Shown here: positions 10,627 to 20,020 of the stretch, one piece after another | Numbering within the stretch: position 1 is the first letter of the stretch | How the letters are laid out: each line of letters opens with the position of its first letter | Assembly: GCA_947500445.1 (NCBI GenBank) | Contig: CANMSB010000002.1 | Span: 124,001-188,000, forward strand | Direction: 5' to 3' | Source: an uncultured Flavobacteriaceae bacterium | GTDB lineage: Bacteria > Bacteroidota > Bacteroidia > Flavobacteriales > Flavobacteriaceae | DNA length: 64,000 nt | Translations under genes and position numbers: made by a program | Notes under the pieces: model-generated | Told to the model about the DNA's origin: nothing | Databases searched by the model: none | What the model saw: the letters and a program-made list of their open reading frames with translations, nothing else

Positions 10627-10809
10627 CTACTCCTTTTTTTCTTCCAATTTATCGTCTTCTTTAGAAGCGTCTTTAAATTCTTTGATGCCACTACCTAGAC
10701 CTCGCATTAGTTCCGGGATTTTCTTTCCTCCGAACAAAAGCAGTACTACGACCACTACTAAAATAATTTGTGGGGCTCCGATGGCCAAAAAGATATATGA
10801 AGTTATCAT
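10627..10809 (-). CDS. tatA: TatA/MttA-family twin-arginine translocase subunit
   Basis: 60 residues. One N-terminal transmembrane helix ([20 protein letters not shown]) is followed by an amphipathic helix with the family signature [21 protein letters not shown] and a charged Lys/Glu tail, the standard TatA layout and length. TatA oligomerises in the inner membrane to form the pore for folded Tat substrates with TatC. It is transcribed leftward, ends at a strong terminator, and is divergent from the M23 peptidase gene. TatA-next-to-M23 is a common flavobacterial arrangement. Confidence 0.95.
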   Translation of the reverse strand: MITSYIFLAIGAPQIILVVVVVLLLFGGKKIPELMRGLGSGIKEFKDASKEDDKLEEKKE

Positions 10810-10991
10810 TAGATTTTCTGTTTGATTGGTAAAGATACTAAAAAGTTTTTTGCCTATATGTACCCCTAACGGAGCTCTTGCGTTTTAATTGCCCGGTTAC
10901 AAGGCTATCTGCCCCGGTATAACACCCATCTAACCAATTGTTAATAGGTATTAAAAACGATAAGGGGACCTTAAAAATTGAATGTGAAGCT

Positions 10992-10999
10992 TATATTTG
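10992..10999 (+). promoter_or_regulatory. Putative Bacteroidota -7 element before the M23 gene
   Basis: TATATTTG fits the TAnnTTTG consensus of Bacteroidota sigma-A promoters and lies 8 bp before the chosen ATG. No convincing TTTG -33 element sits at the right distance, so this is a weak call. Confidence 0.3.
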
Positions 11000-11006
11000 T
11001 GCTACT

Positions 11007-11876
11007 ATGGCAAGAAAAAGAAAAAAAAGAGGGGAGATCAAAAGGAAACTCTTGCACAAATACCGTTTGGTTATCCTGAACGAAAGTACCTTTGAAGAGA
11101 AAATCTCCTTTAAACTTAGTCGGCTAAACGTTTTTGTCACCGGCTCGCTTTTTATTATCGGACTTATCGGTCTTACGACCTTGTTGATCGCCTTTACGCC
11201 GCTCAGGGAATACATACCCGGCTATTCTTCCACCAAGTTGAAAAAACAGGCCACCGAACTCACCTATAAAACGGATTCACTGGTACGCACCCTTTATTAT
11301 GCCAATCGGTATTTAGACAATGTTCGAATGGTGCTCCGCGGGGATATCGAAAATAGCGAGGTCAATCGAGACTCCCTGTTCGAACGTTTCAAATTAGATC
11401 CCGCGTCCGTAAATTTGACCCCTATCAAGGAAGATTCCCTTTTGCGTGCCGAAGTTGCCCTTGAGGACAAGTACAATTTGTTCGAGCGAAATGTACGCAA
11501 TACCAACGTGGTTTTTTTCCCTCCATTGAGCGGCACCATATCCCAATCGTACGATACGCAGAAAAAACACTATGCCGTTGATGTTGTAGCGCCTTTGGAA
11601 AGTCCCATAAAATCGGTTGCCGATGGTACGGTTATTTTTGCGGAGTGGACGGCCGATACAGGGCACGTTATTATTATCGAGCATCGCGACGGACTTTTGA
11701 GCGTTTACAAGCATAACGCTTCGTTGACCAAGGGGCAGGGCGATATCGTAAGTTCTGGGGAAGTCATTGCATCGGTAGGAAATACCGGTGAGTATACTAC
11801 CGGTCCGCACCTGCACTTTGAATTATGGAACAATGGCGTTCCCCTGAACCCCACCGATTATATCGATTTTAAATAG
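11007..11876 (+). CDS. M23-family (LytM) metallopeptidase, membrane anchored
   Basis: The start at 11007 (MARKRKKR) is preferred to the in-frame ATG at 10938 because the added residues look non-coding and a TATATTTG element lies at 10992-10999. About 289 residues: a basic cytoplasmic N-terminus, one TM helix (about 47-70), a coiled region, then a LytM domain (about 165-285). The motifs HYAVDV (first His/Asp pair), YKHNASL and GPHLHFE supply the zinc ligands and catalytic His. It probably cleaves peptidoglycan cross-bridges or regulates such cleavage at the periplasmic face. The gene ends 5 bp before the GH3 gene, so they are likely co-transcribed. Confidence 0.9.
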   Translation: MARKRKKRGEIKRKLLHKYRLVILNESTFEEKISFKLSRLNVFVTGSLFIIGLIGLTTLLIAFTPLREYIPGYSSTKLKKQATELTYKTDSLVRTLYYANRYLDNVRMVLRGDIENSEVNRDSLFERFKLDPASVNLTPIKEDSLLRAEVALEDKYNLFERNVRNTNVVFFPPLSGTISQSYDTQKKHYAVDVVAPLESPIKSVADGTVIFAEWTADTGHVIIIEHRDGLLSVYKHNASLTKGQGDIVSSGEVIASVGNTGEYTTGPHLHFELWNNGVPLNPTDYIDFK

Positions 11877-11881
11877 CGCCT

Positions 11882-13378
11882 ATGTCCCTCAAATCGATTG
11901 CAGCAAAATTGTTTGCCAAGCACATTGCCAAAAAGACCTTGAAATGGACGAATAATCCCGTTGCCACCCAGGAAAAGGTTTTTCAAGATTTGATTGCAAC
12001 GGCACGGCACACGGTATTCGGTAAGGACCATGGTTTTGATACCATAACGAACCATGCCGACTTTGTGCAAAAAGTACCGATCCGGGATTATGAACAGTTG
12101 AAACCTTATGTAGAACAGGTATTGGAGGGTCGACCGGATGTTTTATGGCCCGGACTGCCCGTTTATTTTGCGAAGACATCCGGAACTACTTCGGGCGCCA
12201 AATACATTCCCATTACCAAAACGTCCATTAAGCAACAAGTAAACGCCTCCCGAAATGCCATTCTCAGTTATATTCACGAAACCGGGAATACCGACTTTGT
12301 TAACGGTAAAATGATTTTTTTACAGGGAAGTCCGGAGTTGACCGAAAAAAATGGCATCAAATTGGGAAGGTTATCGGGAATATCGGCCCATTATGTGCCC
12401 AAATATTTGCAGACCAACCGACTTCCCAGCTGGGAAACCAATTGTATCGAAGATTGGGAAACCAAAGTGGATGCCATTGTATCGGAAACCGAAAATGAAA
12501 ACATGACCGTTATTGCGGGTATTCCTTCATGGGTACAGATGTACTTTGAGCGGCTACGGGCGAAAACGGGAAAACCGGTAGGGGAACTTTTTAAGGGGTT
12601 CGAACTCTTTATTTATGGAGGGGTTAATTACGAACCCTATCGCGCGACTTTTGAAAAGCTGATCGGCCGAAGGGTGCCCAGTATCGAACTGTTTCCCGCC
12701 AGTGAAGGCTTTTTTGCGTATCAAGATTCCCAAACGGAAAAAGGCATGTTGCTTTTACTTGACGCCGGTATTTTTTATGAATTTGTGGCAGCGGATACCT
12801 TTTTTGATGAATCGCCCGTGCGGCTGGGAATTAAGGACGTGCAGCTGCACGTTAATTACGTAATGATCATTAGTACCGATGCCGGTCTTTGGGGCTATAA
12901 TCTAGGGGATACCATTCAGTTTGTTTCCTTAAACCCCTATAGAATAGTCGTTTCCGGAAGAATCAAGCATTTTATTTCGGCCTTTGGAGAACATGTTATC
13001 GCTAAAGAGGTGGAGGAAGCAATGCAGCTGGCAATAGCGCAGACCGATGCCGAGGTAAACGAATTTACCGTAGCGCCACAAATTACCCCACAAGGCGATG
13101 AACTTCCCTACCACGAGTGGCTCGTAGAGTTCCAAAAAGTGCCGTCGGATCCCGATACGTTCGTTTCAATATTGGATAATGCCCTGCAAAAACAGAACAG
13201 TTATTATTACGATTTGATAACGGGCGGTATTTTACAGACCTTGAAGATAAGCGCGATTCGTCCGGGGGGCTTTTTGGAGTATATGAAATCCATTGGGAAG
13301 CTTGGTGGCCAGAACAAGGTACAACGGCTATCCAACGACCGCAAATTGGCCGATGGACTACGCTCATTTAAGCGGTAA
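11882..13378 (+). CDS. GH3-family (auxin-responsive-promoter-like) acyl-adenylating protein
   Basis: 498 residues, full length for bacterial GH3 proteins. It carries the adenylation-type phosphate loop SGTTSGAKYIPIT (about 100-112), followed by the family's conserved blocks (SEGFFAYQ, NYVMIISTDAGLWGYNLGD, FGEHV). Plant GH3 enzymes adenylate acids and join them to amino acids. In Bacteroidota the substrate is unknown, so only an acyl-adenylate/amide-synthetase-like reaction can be inferred. It lies 5 bp downstream of the M23 gene. No signal peptide, so cytoplasmic. Confidence 0.9.
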   Translation: MSLKSIAAKLFAKHIAKKTLKWTNNPVATQEKVFQDLIATARHTVFGKDHGFDTITNHADFVQKVPIRDYEQLKPYVEQVLEGRPDVLWPGLPVYFAKTSGTTSGAKYIPITKTSIKQQVNASRNAILSYIHETGNTDFVNGKMIFLQGSPELTEKNGIKLGRLSGISAHYVPKYLQTNRLPSWETNCIEDWETKVDAIVSETENENMTVIAGIPSWVQMYFERLRAKTGKPVGELFKGFELFIYGGVNYEPYRATFEKLIGRRVPSIELFPASEGFFAYQDSQTEKGMLLLLDAGIFYEFVAADTFFDESPVRLGIKDVQLHVNYVMIISTDAGLWGYNLGDTIQFVSLNPYRIVVSGRIKHFISAFGEHVIAKEVEEAMQLAIAQTDAEVNEFTVAPQITPQGDELPYHEWLVEFQKVPSDPDTFVSILDNALQKQNSYYYDLITGGILQTLKISAIRPGGFLEYMKSIGKLGGQNKVQRLSNDRKLADGLRSFKR

Positions 13379-13495
13379 GGGCAAACAACGTGAAAGCTGT
13401 CCAAGGAACAACTTCGCTTTTGTGCCTTTAAACGGTATGCTATATGGTGCCGGTTTTTGAAGCCCTTCGGGAGATAGCGGCACTAAAAATGGGTG

Positions 13496-13525
13496 TTTGC
13501 GTTTTAATTATTAGTTGTAATTTCG
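13496..13525 (+). promoter_or_regulatory. Bacteroidota-type promoter for the DUF6909/Wzz/rml operon
   Basis: TTTG at 13496-13499, an 18-bp spacer and TAATTTCG at 13518-13525 closely match the -33 TTTG / -7 TAnnTTTG consensus. The chosen ATG follows 14 bp later at 13540. This supports the downstream start rather than the in-frame ATG at 13444. Confidence 0.55.
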
Positions 13526-13539
13526 TTGTAAATTCAACT

Positions 13540-15225
13540 ATGGCCAACACGATTAAAACGACACGCGCACAGGAATCCACCAATGCCATTGAGCGCTTGT
13601 ACATTACCATGCGCCACCTGTTCAATAGGGGTTTTTACAAACCGAACGGGGTTTCGGGGGAATCCTTAAAAAATGCGCTTTTGCAATTGCGCCCCGAAAT
13701 ATACGGTAGCGTGGCCGAGGAAAAATCGGAATTGAACGGGCTTATCTATGTTCTGGAACGTTTACCGGAGGGGATAGAGGAATGCAGGTTCATTAACCTT
13801 ACTTCCGATGAAGGCTATGGAAAATCACATTTCACCCCCATCATACCACCAAAACGGCGTCGGAACTGCTATCGGATCGATGCCGAACAAATGAATATTG
13901 AAATTACACGGGGCAGGTCCGATATTTATGATATTCTTACCCACTTGACCTTTCTTTTCATTGAATCGGAGAAAATTTGCAATCGGGTATTGATCGAAGA
14001 TTCCGATAAGACCATTAGAGACTGGAAAAAATTGGAATCGGCGGTGAAAAAAAATAAGCTTACCCAAGCCGAAAAGGAAGTGGCAATAATTCATACCGCC
14101 ACCATACTGGGGCGCTCTTTTGAAGATACCATGGACATTTACACCCGTTTTGCGACTAAAAAACGTCCGGAACGGTTTTTACATATTATTTACTGGTTGG
14201 GAAAACTGGCCATCGAGGAGGAGCTTACAGGCGAAAAACGAGCCATAACCTTCACTTCATTGTTACGAGAGCGGCTCGGCCATCATATTCATGGAGAGCG
14301 ATGGGCGAAAACCATTAAACAAGTACTTGCAAAAAACGGATTGTTACGGCGCCCTATTCATATTATCAGCGCCAACATGCATAGTGTTATGAACTCCCTT
14401 TTTGCCCGAAATGCACTTCAAAAAGAATTTCCGAATACGGAATCTTTGGAGATATATGAGGCATTAAGCTCATCTGCGAACACCGATTTCCGAAACAAGG
14501 TTATTAAGGAAGCGAGTAAAAACGGAATGCTTTCGGTGGACGATACTTCCGGAACCAATATCGACGTACAAATTTTTGATTTGGCAAAATTGGGTCCGGC
14601 AGGCTGTTGTTATGAATTGGACCCTAATATTCCCGATGATGAAAAACCTGTTATCTTTGTTATGGACTATGCATTTGGGGAGCAGGCATATGAGACCATC
14701 GACGAGCTGTTAAGGCCTTACGGGAAGAACAAGAACGATATGACGTTTTTGAATATCAAGTCGATTTCGATAATGGGAAAGGCAGGCATCCTCGAGGGTG
14801 GAAAAGGAGATTTAATGATTCCTTCCGCACATATTTTTGAAGGGACCGCCGATAACTATCCGTTTCAAAATCAGCTAAGTGCCGAGGATTTTAAAGGGCA
14901 TGGACTTGAAGTATGTGAGGGAACTATGGTTACCGTTTTGGGAACCTCACTCCAAAACAAGGATATTTTAAAGTTCTTCCATAGGAGTACTTGGAACGTA
15001 ATAGGTTTGGAAATGGAAGGGGTACACTACCAAAAAGCCATACAATCGGCCTCTAAGATAAGAAAGAGTATTGCGGAAGACGTTCAGGTGCGGTACGCGT
15101 ATTATGCCTCTGACAACCCTTTGGAAACCGGAAGTACCTTGGCCTCGGGCGGTTTGGGCACTACCGGGGTAAAACCGACCTATTTGATTACCGATAAAAT
15201 TTTAAAGCAAATTTTCAATACATAG
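13540..15225 (+). CDS. Conserved flavobacterial protein, DUF6909-like, with nucleoside-phosphorylase-like C-terminus
   Basis: 561 residues from the ATG at 13540 (MANTIKTTRAQ). The longer frame from 13444 would cross the predicted promoter. I recognise it as the DUF6909-type family common in Flavobacteriia; the biochemical role is not established. The C-terminal third contains GLEMEGVHYQKAI, resembling the EMEG motif of purine nucleoside phosphorylase/nucleosidase folds, and an Asn/Gly-rich DNPLETGSTLASGGLG segment. This hints at a nucleotide-handling fold, which is an inference only. No signal peptide or TM helix. It is 3 bp upstream of the Wzz-like gene and heads the rml operon, so it may be linked to cell-surface sugar supply, or may simply be co-transcribed. 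Confidence 0.75.
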   Translation: MANTIKTTRAQESTNAIERLYITMRHLFNRGFYKPNGVSGESLKNALLQLRPEIYGSVAEEKSELNGLIYVLERLPEGIEECRFINLTSDEGYGKSHFTPIIPPKRRRNCYRIDAEQMNIEITRGRSDIYDILTHLTFLFIESEKICNRVLIEDSDKTIRDWKKLESAVKKNKLTQAEKEVAIIHTATILGRSFEDTMDIYTRFATKKRPERFLHIIYWLGKLAIEEELTGEKRAITFTSLLRERLGHHIHGERWAKTIKQVLAKNGLLRRPIHIISANMHSVMNSLFARNALQKEFPNTESLEIYEALSSSANTDFRNKVIKEASKNGMLSVDDTSGTNIDVQIFDLAKLGPAGCCYELDPNIPDDEKPVIFVMDYAFGEQAYETIDELLRPYGKNKNDMTFLNIKSISIMGKAGILEGGKGDLMIPSAHIFEGTADNYPFQNQLSAEDFKGHGLEVCEGTMVTVLGTSLQNKDILKFFHRSTWNVIGLEMEGVHYQKAIQSASKIRKSIAEDVQVRYAYYASDNPLETGSTLASGGLGTTGVKPTYLITDKILKQIFNT

Positions 15226-15228
15226 TTT

Positions 15229-16239
15229 ATGGGAAACCAGACACCCCCTACTCCTAATACTACTTCCGATGAGATTGATTTGGGGCAATTAGTTAAATTG
15301 GCAAAAAAAGTAATCAATAAGGTTGGAAACTTTTTCTTAAGGGTTTTCATTTATTTGAAGAAAAATGGGATAAAGTTGGGAGGCTTGATCATCATAGGTC
15401 TTGCAATCAGTTTTGGACTCAATCAAATTATTTCCAAGAAACTTAAAACCGATGTAATTGTTCGACCCAACTTTGAGAGCAAGAATTACTTATATGAGGT
15501 AGTAGCTGAGTTAGAGGCAAATATCAAATCAAAAAATGAAGTCTTTTTCAAGGGGCTAGAAATCGCGATATCCGATTTGGAAGGGTTTAAAATTGAGGTT
15601 AATGCCATTGAGGATGAGAAAGCTAAGACCGACGAAGCCATTATTAACGAAATGAAGTATTTAGAAGTACTTGAAAATTTCAAGGATGAAAGCTTCGTTA
15701 TCGACATTCTACGTTCAGAACTTTCTGAACAAAGCGTAATCAATCACAAAATTACGTTTACGTATAAAAATTCAACTAAAGGCCCGGCCATTGTCAAAAA
15801 GTTGATGGCATATATCAACACTAACACCTATTTTGATGGCCTAAGGGAGGTTCATATTGCCAATGCCCATTCCAGAATCGAGAAGAATACAAACCTGATA
15901 AAACAAATCGATGTTTTGGTGGACAATTATGCTAAGGCACTGTTATCCGAAAAACAAAAATCGGGTACCGGAGTAGTCTACATGGAAAAGGAAAACACCT
16001 TGAATGTACCTTCTCTTTTGTCACAGAAGGACGTGCTACTCAAAGAAATAGAGGACAAAAGAGTGGAATTAACCCAGCAAACAGGGATACTTAGTATTTT
16101 GAATTTTGGCAAGACCCAAGAGGTAAGTAAGTCTTTTTTTAATCGAACCTACTTCTTGATACCGGCTATTTTAGTCGTCGGTTTTCTGCTGTTATCCTTC
16201 TTCAAGTACCTTGAGCTTAAGGTAAAGGAAATCGAATAG
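15229..16239 (+). CDS. Wzz/chain-length-determinant-like polysaccharide co-polymerase
   Basis: 336 residues. TM helices lie near 48-68 (GGLIIIGLAISFGLNQII) and near the C-terminus (310-328, YFLIPAILVVGFLLLSFF). Between them is a roughly 240-residue extracytoplasmic part with strong coiled-coil character (about 205-290). This two-TM, coiled-coil layout is that of Wzz-type co-polymerases lacking the fused BY-kinase domain. Such proteins set O-antigen or capsule chain length in the inner membrane. Sequence similarity is weak, so the call rests on topology and on position directly before rmlBACD. Confidence 0.7.
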   Translation: MGNQTPPTPNTTSDEIDLGQLVKLAKKVINKVGNFFLRVFIYLKKNGIKLGGLIIIGLAISFGLNQIISKKLKTDVIVRPNFESKNYLYEVVAELEANIKSKNEVFFKGLEIAISDLEGFKIEVNAIEDEKAKTDEAIINEMKYLEVLENFKDESFVIDILRSELSEQSVINHKITFTYKNSTKGPAIVKKLMAYINTNTYFDGLREVHIANAHSRIEKNTNLIKQIDVLVDNYAKALLSEKQKSGTGVVYMEKENTLNVPSLLSQKDVLLKEIEDKRVELTQQTGILSILNFGKTQEVSKSFFNRTYFLIPAILVVGFLLLSFFKYLELKVKEIE

Positions 16240-17274
16240 ATGGAAACCGGACCCGATATGAGAACACTGTTGGTGACTGGGGGCGCGGGCTTTATAGGCA
16301 GTAATTTTATTCCTTTTTATTTAGACAAAAACCCTTCACATCAAATTGTCAATTTAGACAAGTTGACATATGCCGGTAATCTGCTAAATTTAATAGATGT
16401 TGTCGATGACAATCACTATCATTTTTTTGAGGGCGATATTTGTGATAAACATACGGTAGATAGCCTTTTCGATAAGTTTGAAATTGATGGCGTTATCCAT
16501 TTTGCGGCGGAATCGCATGTAGATAACTCCATTGCAGATGCAAGTAATTTTGTAAAAACCAATATAGAGGGAACGCATGTATTGTTGGAAGCCGCTAAAC
16601 GGTATTGGATGACCGAAGCAAACGAACTCAAACCTGGTTTTGAACAAGCGCGTTTTCACCATATTTCTACGGATGAAGTATACGGTAGTTTGGGTGCCGA
16701 AGGTTTTTTTACCGAGGAAACGCCTTATGCACCTAATAGCCCGTACAGTGCCTCAAAGGCCGCTTCCGATTTTCTGGTAAGGAGTTATGGACATACCTAT
16801 GGGCTTCCCGTGGTTACGACCAACTGTTCCAATAACTATGGACCGAAGCAGCATGATGAGAAACTGATACCGACCATAATTCGACATGCCTTATCGGGCA
16901 AACCGATACCCATCTACGGGAATGGAAAAAATATAAGGGATTGGTTGTATGTGGAGGACCATTGTATTGGTATAAATATGGTTTTTGAAAGCGGTGTTTT
17001 AGGAGAAACATATATTATCGGTGGCGATACGGAGCATACGAACATTGCAGTCGCAGAGCGAATATGTGCTATTTTGGATGAAGTATTCCCAAAGGAGAAA
17101 GGATCATATAACGATCAAATCACTTTTGTAAAGGACCGTTTGGGACATGATTGGCGTTACGCCATCGATGCCGGTAAAATGAAAAGTCAAATGGGTTGGA
17201 AACCCCGAGAGAACTTTGATTCCGGCTTGCGTAAAACCGTTGCTTGGTGCTTAGAAAAATACCAAAAAGTATAA
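16240..17274 (+). CDS. rfbB: dTDP-glucose 4,6-dehydratase
   Basis: An extended short-chain dehydrogenase. The NAD-binding [10 protein letters not shown] is near residue 12, [10 protein letters not shown] carries the catalytic Thr/Asp/Glu region, and YSASKAASD has the YxxxK pair. It converts dTDP-glucose to dTDP-4-keto-6-deoxyglucose, step two of dTDP-L-rhamnose synthesis. The reading frame starts directly at the stop of the Wzz-like gene (16240); MRTLLVTGG at 16258 is an equally good start and fits the family length better. It is followed 2 bp later by rfbA. Confidence 0.95.
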   Translation: METGPDMRTLLVTGGAGFIGSNFIPFYLDKNPSHQIVNLDKLTYAGNLLNLIDVVDDNHYHFFEGDICDKHTVDSLFDKFEIDGVIHFAAESHVDNSIADASNFVKTNIEGTHVLLEAAKRYWMTEANELKPGFEQARFHHISTDEVYGSLGAEGFFTEETPYAPNSPYSASKAASDFLVRSYGHTYGLPVVTTNCSNNYGPKQHDEKLIPTIIRHALSGKPIPIYGNGKNIRDWLYVEDHCIGINMVFESGVLGETYIIGGDTEHTNIAVAERICAILDEVFPKEKGSYNDQITFVKDRLGHDWRYAIDAGKMKSQMGWKPRENFDSGLRKTVAWCLEKYQKV

Positions 17275-17276
17275 AA

Positions 17277-18140
17277 ATGAAGGGAATTATCTTGGCCGGT
17301 GGTACCGGTACACGTCTGCACCCCATTACCTTAGCGGTAAGTAAGCAATTGATGCCTATTTACGACAAGCCAATGATCTACTATCCGCTAAGCACATTGC
17401 TGTACGCCGGCATACAGGAGATTTTGATCATTACCACTCCCAAAGATCTTGAATTGTTTCGATCGCTCCTTGGCGACGGCACTCGCTATGGATGTTCTTT
17501 TTCTTATGCGGTCCAGGCCGAACCAAAGGGTTTGGCGGAAGCATTTATCATTGGAGCCGATTTTATCGGAGGGGACAAAGTTGCACTCATTCTGGGCGAC
17601 AATATATTTTATGGGTCAGGACTTGCCAAACAGATGCAGGAACACAACGACCCGGACGGAGGTGTTATTTACGCCTATCATGTTCACGACCCCGAGCGTT
17701 ATGGTGTAGTGGCCTTCGATGCCTTGGGAAAGGCCATCAGCATAGAGGAGAAGCCGGAACGCCCAAAATCAAGTTATGCCGTTCCGGGCATTTATTTTTA
17801 TGACAACCAAGTGGTCGATATTGCGAGGGGGATTGCGCCAAGTTCACGTGGTGAGCTCGAAATCACCGATGTTAATCGGGCTTATCTTGAAATGGGCAAA
17901 CTACAGGTGAGTATATTAGATCGTGGCACGGCATGGCTCGATACGGGCACTTTTCAGTCCTTGATGCAGGCTTCCCAGTTTGTGGAAGTATTGGAAGAAC
18001 GACAGGGCCTCAAAATCGGCGCTATCGAGGCAGCAGCCTTTGAAATGGGATATATCGATGAAAAGGAATTCACGGCTTTAACCGAACCTTTAATGAAAAG
18101 TGGTTACGGAGAAAAGCTATTGGGTATTCTTAAGCAGTAG
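17277..18140 (+). CDS. rfbA: Glucose-1-phosphate thymidylyltransferase
   Basis: 287 residues from MKGIILAGG at 17277; the extra upstream codons in frame overlap rfbB and are not needed. The nucleotidyltransferase signature GGTGTRLHP (about 8-16) and the conserved [17 protein letters not shown] and LGDNIFYG blocks identify RmlA. It makes dTDP-glucose from dTTP and glucose-1-phosphate, the first step of the dTDP-rhamnose pathway. It sits tightly between rfbB and rfbC (2-bp gaps), indicating one operon. Confidence 0.96.
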   Translation: MKGIILAGGTGTRLHPITLAVSKQLMPIYDKPMIYYPLSTLLYAGIQEILIITTPKDLELFRSLLGDGTRYGCSFSYAVQAEPKGLAEAFIIGADFIGGDKVALILGDNIFYGSGLAKQMQEHNDPDGGVIYAYHVHDPERYGVVAFDALGKAISIEEKPERPKSSYAVPGIYFYDNQVVDIARGIAPSSRGELEITDVNRAYLEMGKLQVSILDRGTAWLDTGTFQSLMQASQFVEVLEERQGLKIGAIEAAAFEMGYIDEKEFTALTEPLMKSGYGEKLLGILKQ

Positions 18141-18142
18141 AA

Positions 18143-18688
18143 ATGACAGGAACGAAAACCGCATTAAAAGGTTGCGTAATACTTGACGCACCGCTTTTTA
18201 AAGACGAAAGGGGGTATCTGACCGTTGTTTATACCGATGAGCGATTTAAGGAGGCGACCGGTTCAGCGGTAAACTTTGTACAGGACAACCAATCGTTTTC
18301 TCAGTATGGGGTATTGCGTGGGCTGCATTATCAAAAAGGCAAACACGCTCAGGGAAAATTGATACGTGTGCTACAAGGTTCGATATTGGATGTGGCAGTG
18401 GACCTTCGAACAAACTCGCCCACATTCAAACAGCATATCAGTGTCGAGCTAAGCTATGAGAATAAAAGACAACTTTTTATACCAAGAGGTTTCGCGCACG
18501 GTTTTGTGGTTTTAAGCAATACAGCTGAGGTACTTTACAAATGCGATAATTATTATAACAAAGAAGCAGAGTGTGGGATTGCCTACAACGATCCCGACCT
18601 TGCTATTGACTGGAAAATACCGTCCCATTCCCAGATTTTGTCCGAAAAAGACAGGGCGCTACCAAATTTTGATATGGCCAGCTTATGA
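18143..18688 (+). CDS. rfbC: dTDP-4-dehydrorhamnose 3,5-epimerase
   Basis: 181 residues, normal RmlC length. The cupin core has the signature GVLRGLHYQ with the catalytic His (about residue 65), LDVAVDLR, and FIPRGFAHGFVVLS. It epimerises C3 and C5 of dTDP-4-keto-6-deoxyglucose. The stop overlaps the rfbD start by 4 bp (ATGA), which implies translational coupling. Confidence 0.96.
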   Translation: MTGTKTALKGCVILDAPLFKDERGYLTVVYTDERFKEATGSAVNFVQDNQSFSQYGVLRGLHYQKGKHAQGKLIRVLQGSILDVAVDLRTNSPTFKQHISVELSYENKRQLFIPRGFAHGFVVLSNTAEVLYKCDNYYNKEAECGIAYNDPDLAIDWKIPSHSQILSEKDRALPNFDMASL

Positions 18689-19539
18689 GCAAGATTATCG
18701 TTACTGGTGGAAGTGGACAATTGGCAACGTGTATCAAAACCGTAAGCAAGCCTTCTGAAAATTCTTTTGTCTTCCTCGATAAGAACAGTTTGGACATCAC
18801 CGATTACAATGCCGTCAACGCTTTTTTTGAAAAGGAAATGCCAGGCTTTTGTGTGAATTGTGCGGCGTATACCGCTGTAGATAAGGCCGAGGCGGAACCA
18901 CAAAAGGCTGCGCTCGTAAATGTTGATGGTGCTAGAAACTTGGCCTTGGCTTGTGCGAAATATAGTGTGAAGCTCATTCATATTTCTACCGATTTCGTCT
19001 TCGACGGTCGTAAAAAAACACCGTACAATGAGAAAGACGACACCAATCCGCTTGGGGTCTACGGACAAACCAAATTGGCAGGGGAAAAGGCCATTATGGA
19101 GAATTTAAAAACCTATTTCATACTGAGAACGTCATGGCTATACTCTGAATACGGGCAAAATTTTTTGAAAACGATGTTACGCATGAGCAACGATAGTAAA
19201 GAACTTCGAGTAGTCAATGATCAAAAGGGCACTCCAACCTATTCCCTGGATTTAGCACATTTCATTGTTGGGCTCATCGATAAAAATGAGGATAGGTACG
19301 GGCTCTATCACTATAGTAATAAAGGGATGGCCACTTGGTTTGATTTTGCGTTGACGATTTTCGAAAATTTGGGGATACGTTGTCATGTGGTCCCCATTGC
19401 GACCGGTGAGTTCGCCGCTACCGCAAAACGACCGAAATATAGTGTTTTAGAAACTACCGAGGTTGCGAGCGTATTTGATATTCAAATTCCCGATTGGAGG
19501 GAAAGTCTTAAAAAATGTCTGGTTGGGATGCGATTATAA
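18685..19539 (+). CDS. rfbD: dTDP-4-dehydrorhamnose reductase
   Basis: 284 residues, SDR fold. The N-terminal nucleotide motif is GGSGQLATCI, HISTDFVFDG marks the active-site strand, and YGQTKLAGE holds the YxxxK catalytic pair. It makes dTDP-L-rhamnose, the end product of the four rml enzymes. It is the last gene of the operon that begins at 13540; a 480-bp gap follows. Confidence 0.95.
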   Translation: MSKIIVTGGSGQLATCIKTVSKPSENSFVFLDKNSLDITDYNAVNAFFEKEMPGFCVNCAAYTAVDKAEAEPQKAALVNVDGARNLALACAKYSVKLIHISTDFVFDGRKKTPYNEKDDTNPLGVYGQTKLAGEKAIMENLKTYFILRTSWLYSEYGQNFLKTMLRMSNDSKELRVVNDQKGTPTYSLDLAHFIVGLIDKNEDRYGLYHYSNKGMATWFDFALTIFENLGIRCHVVPIATGEFAATAKRPKYSVLETTEVASVFDIQIPDWRESLKKCLVGMRL

Positions 19540-20020
19540 GGAAGTGTTTTAGGAATAGTTTATTGTTGAGAGATTAAGGAAACTACTTTGTTAGGCAAAC
19601 AAAGAGACCCACTGGATATGGACTTTAATCTTTAAAAAAGAACGTTACTCCACTTGCATCTAAAATATAGCATTTAGCGTTGTTCAAAAGGCAATTTATT
19701 TAAGATGACCTGGGAAAGATTTATTTGGCCAAACTTTGCTGGAACGTATAAAGGTATTGCGCTTGGATAACGCTCAAAAATTTACTTTTGGAATGGAACC
19801 CGACCCACTATGCGCCGCTTTTAGCGCTTTACCCATAAAGACCTTAGTGCCAAATGCCTGACAGAAAAGGCGCATAGCCTTTGTTATTCCGTAGCTCCCA
19901 TCCGCGCTATACCTGTAGCGTAACGGAACAATCGTTTGGAATATCGTATTTTTACGTTTATCATAGTTTTCTTAATCGGAACTAGCCATTTTCATATGAT
20001 TATTAATTTCGGGGGGCCGT
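19540..20020. other. Non-coding gap in the polysaccharide locus with a nested inverted repeat
   Basis: No convincing ORF on either strand. At about 19894-19935 outer arms TTCCGT/ACGGAA enclose an inner CGCTA/TAGCG stem, which could act as a terminator for the rml operon or as a regulatory hairpin. The stretch probably also holds the promoter for the downstream polymerase/flippase genes, but no clear TTTG/TAnnTTTG pair was found. Confidence 0.4.

Noticed and set aside
11882-13378. Glycoside hydrolase family 3 as a meaning for 'GH3'
   Set aside because: The sequence has the SGTTSGAKYIPIT adenylation loop of auxin-type GH3 proteins and no glycosidase motifs.
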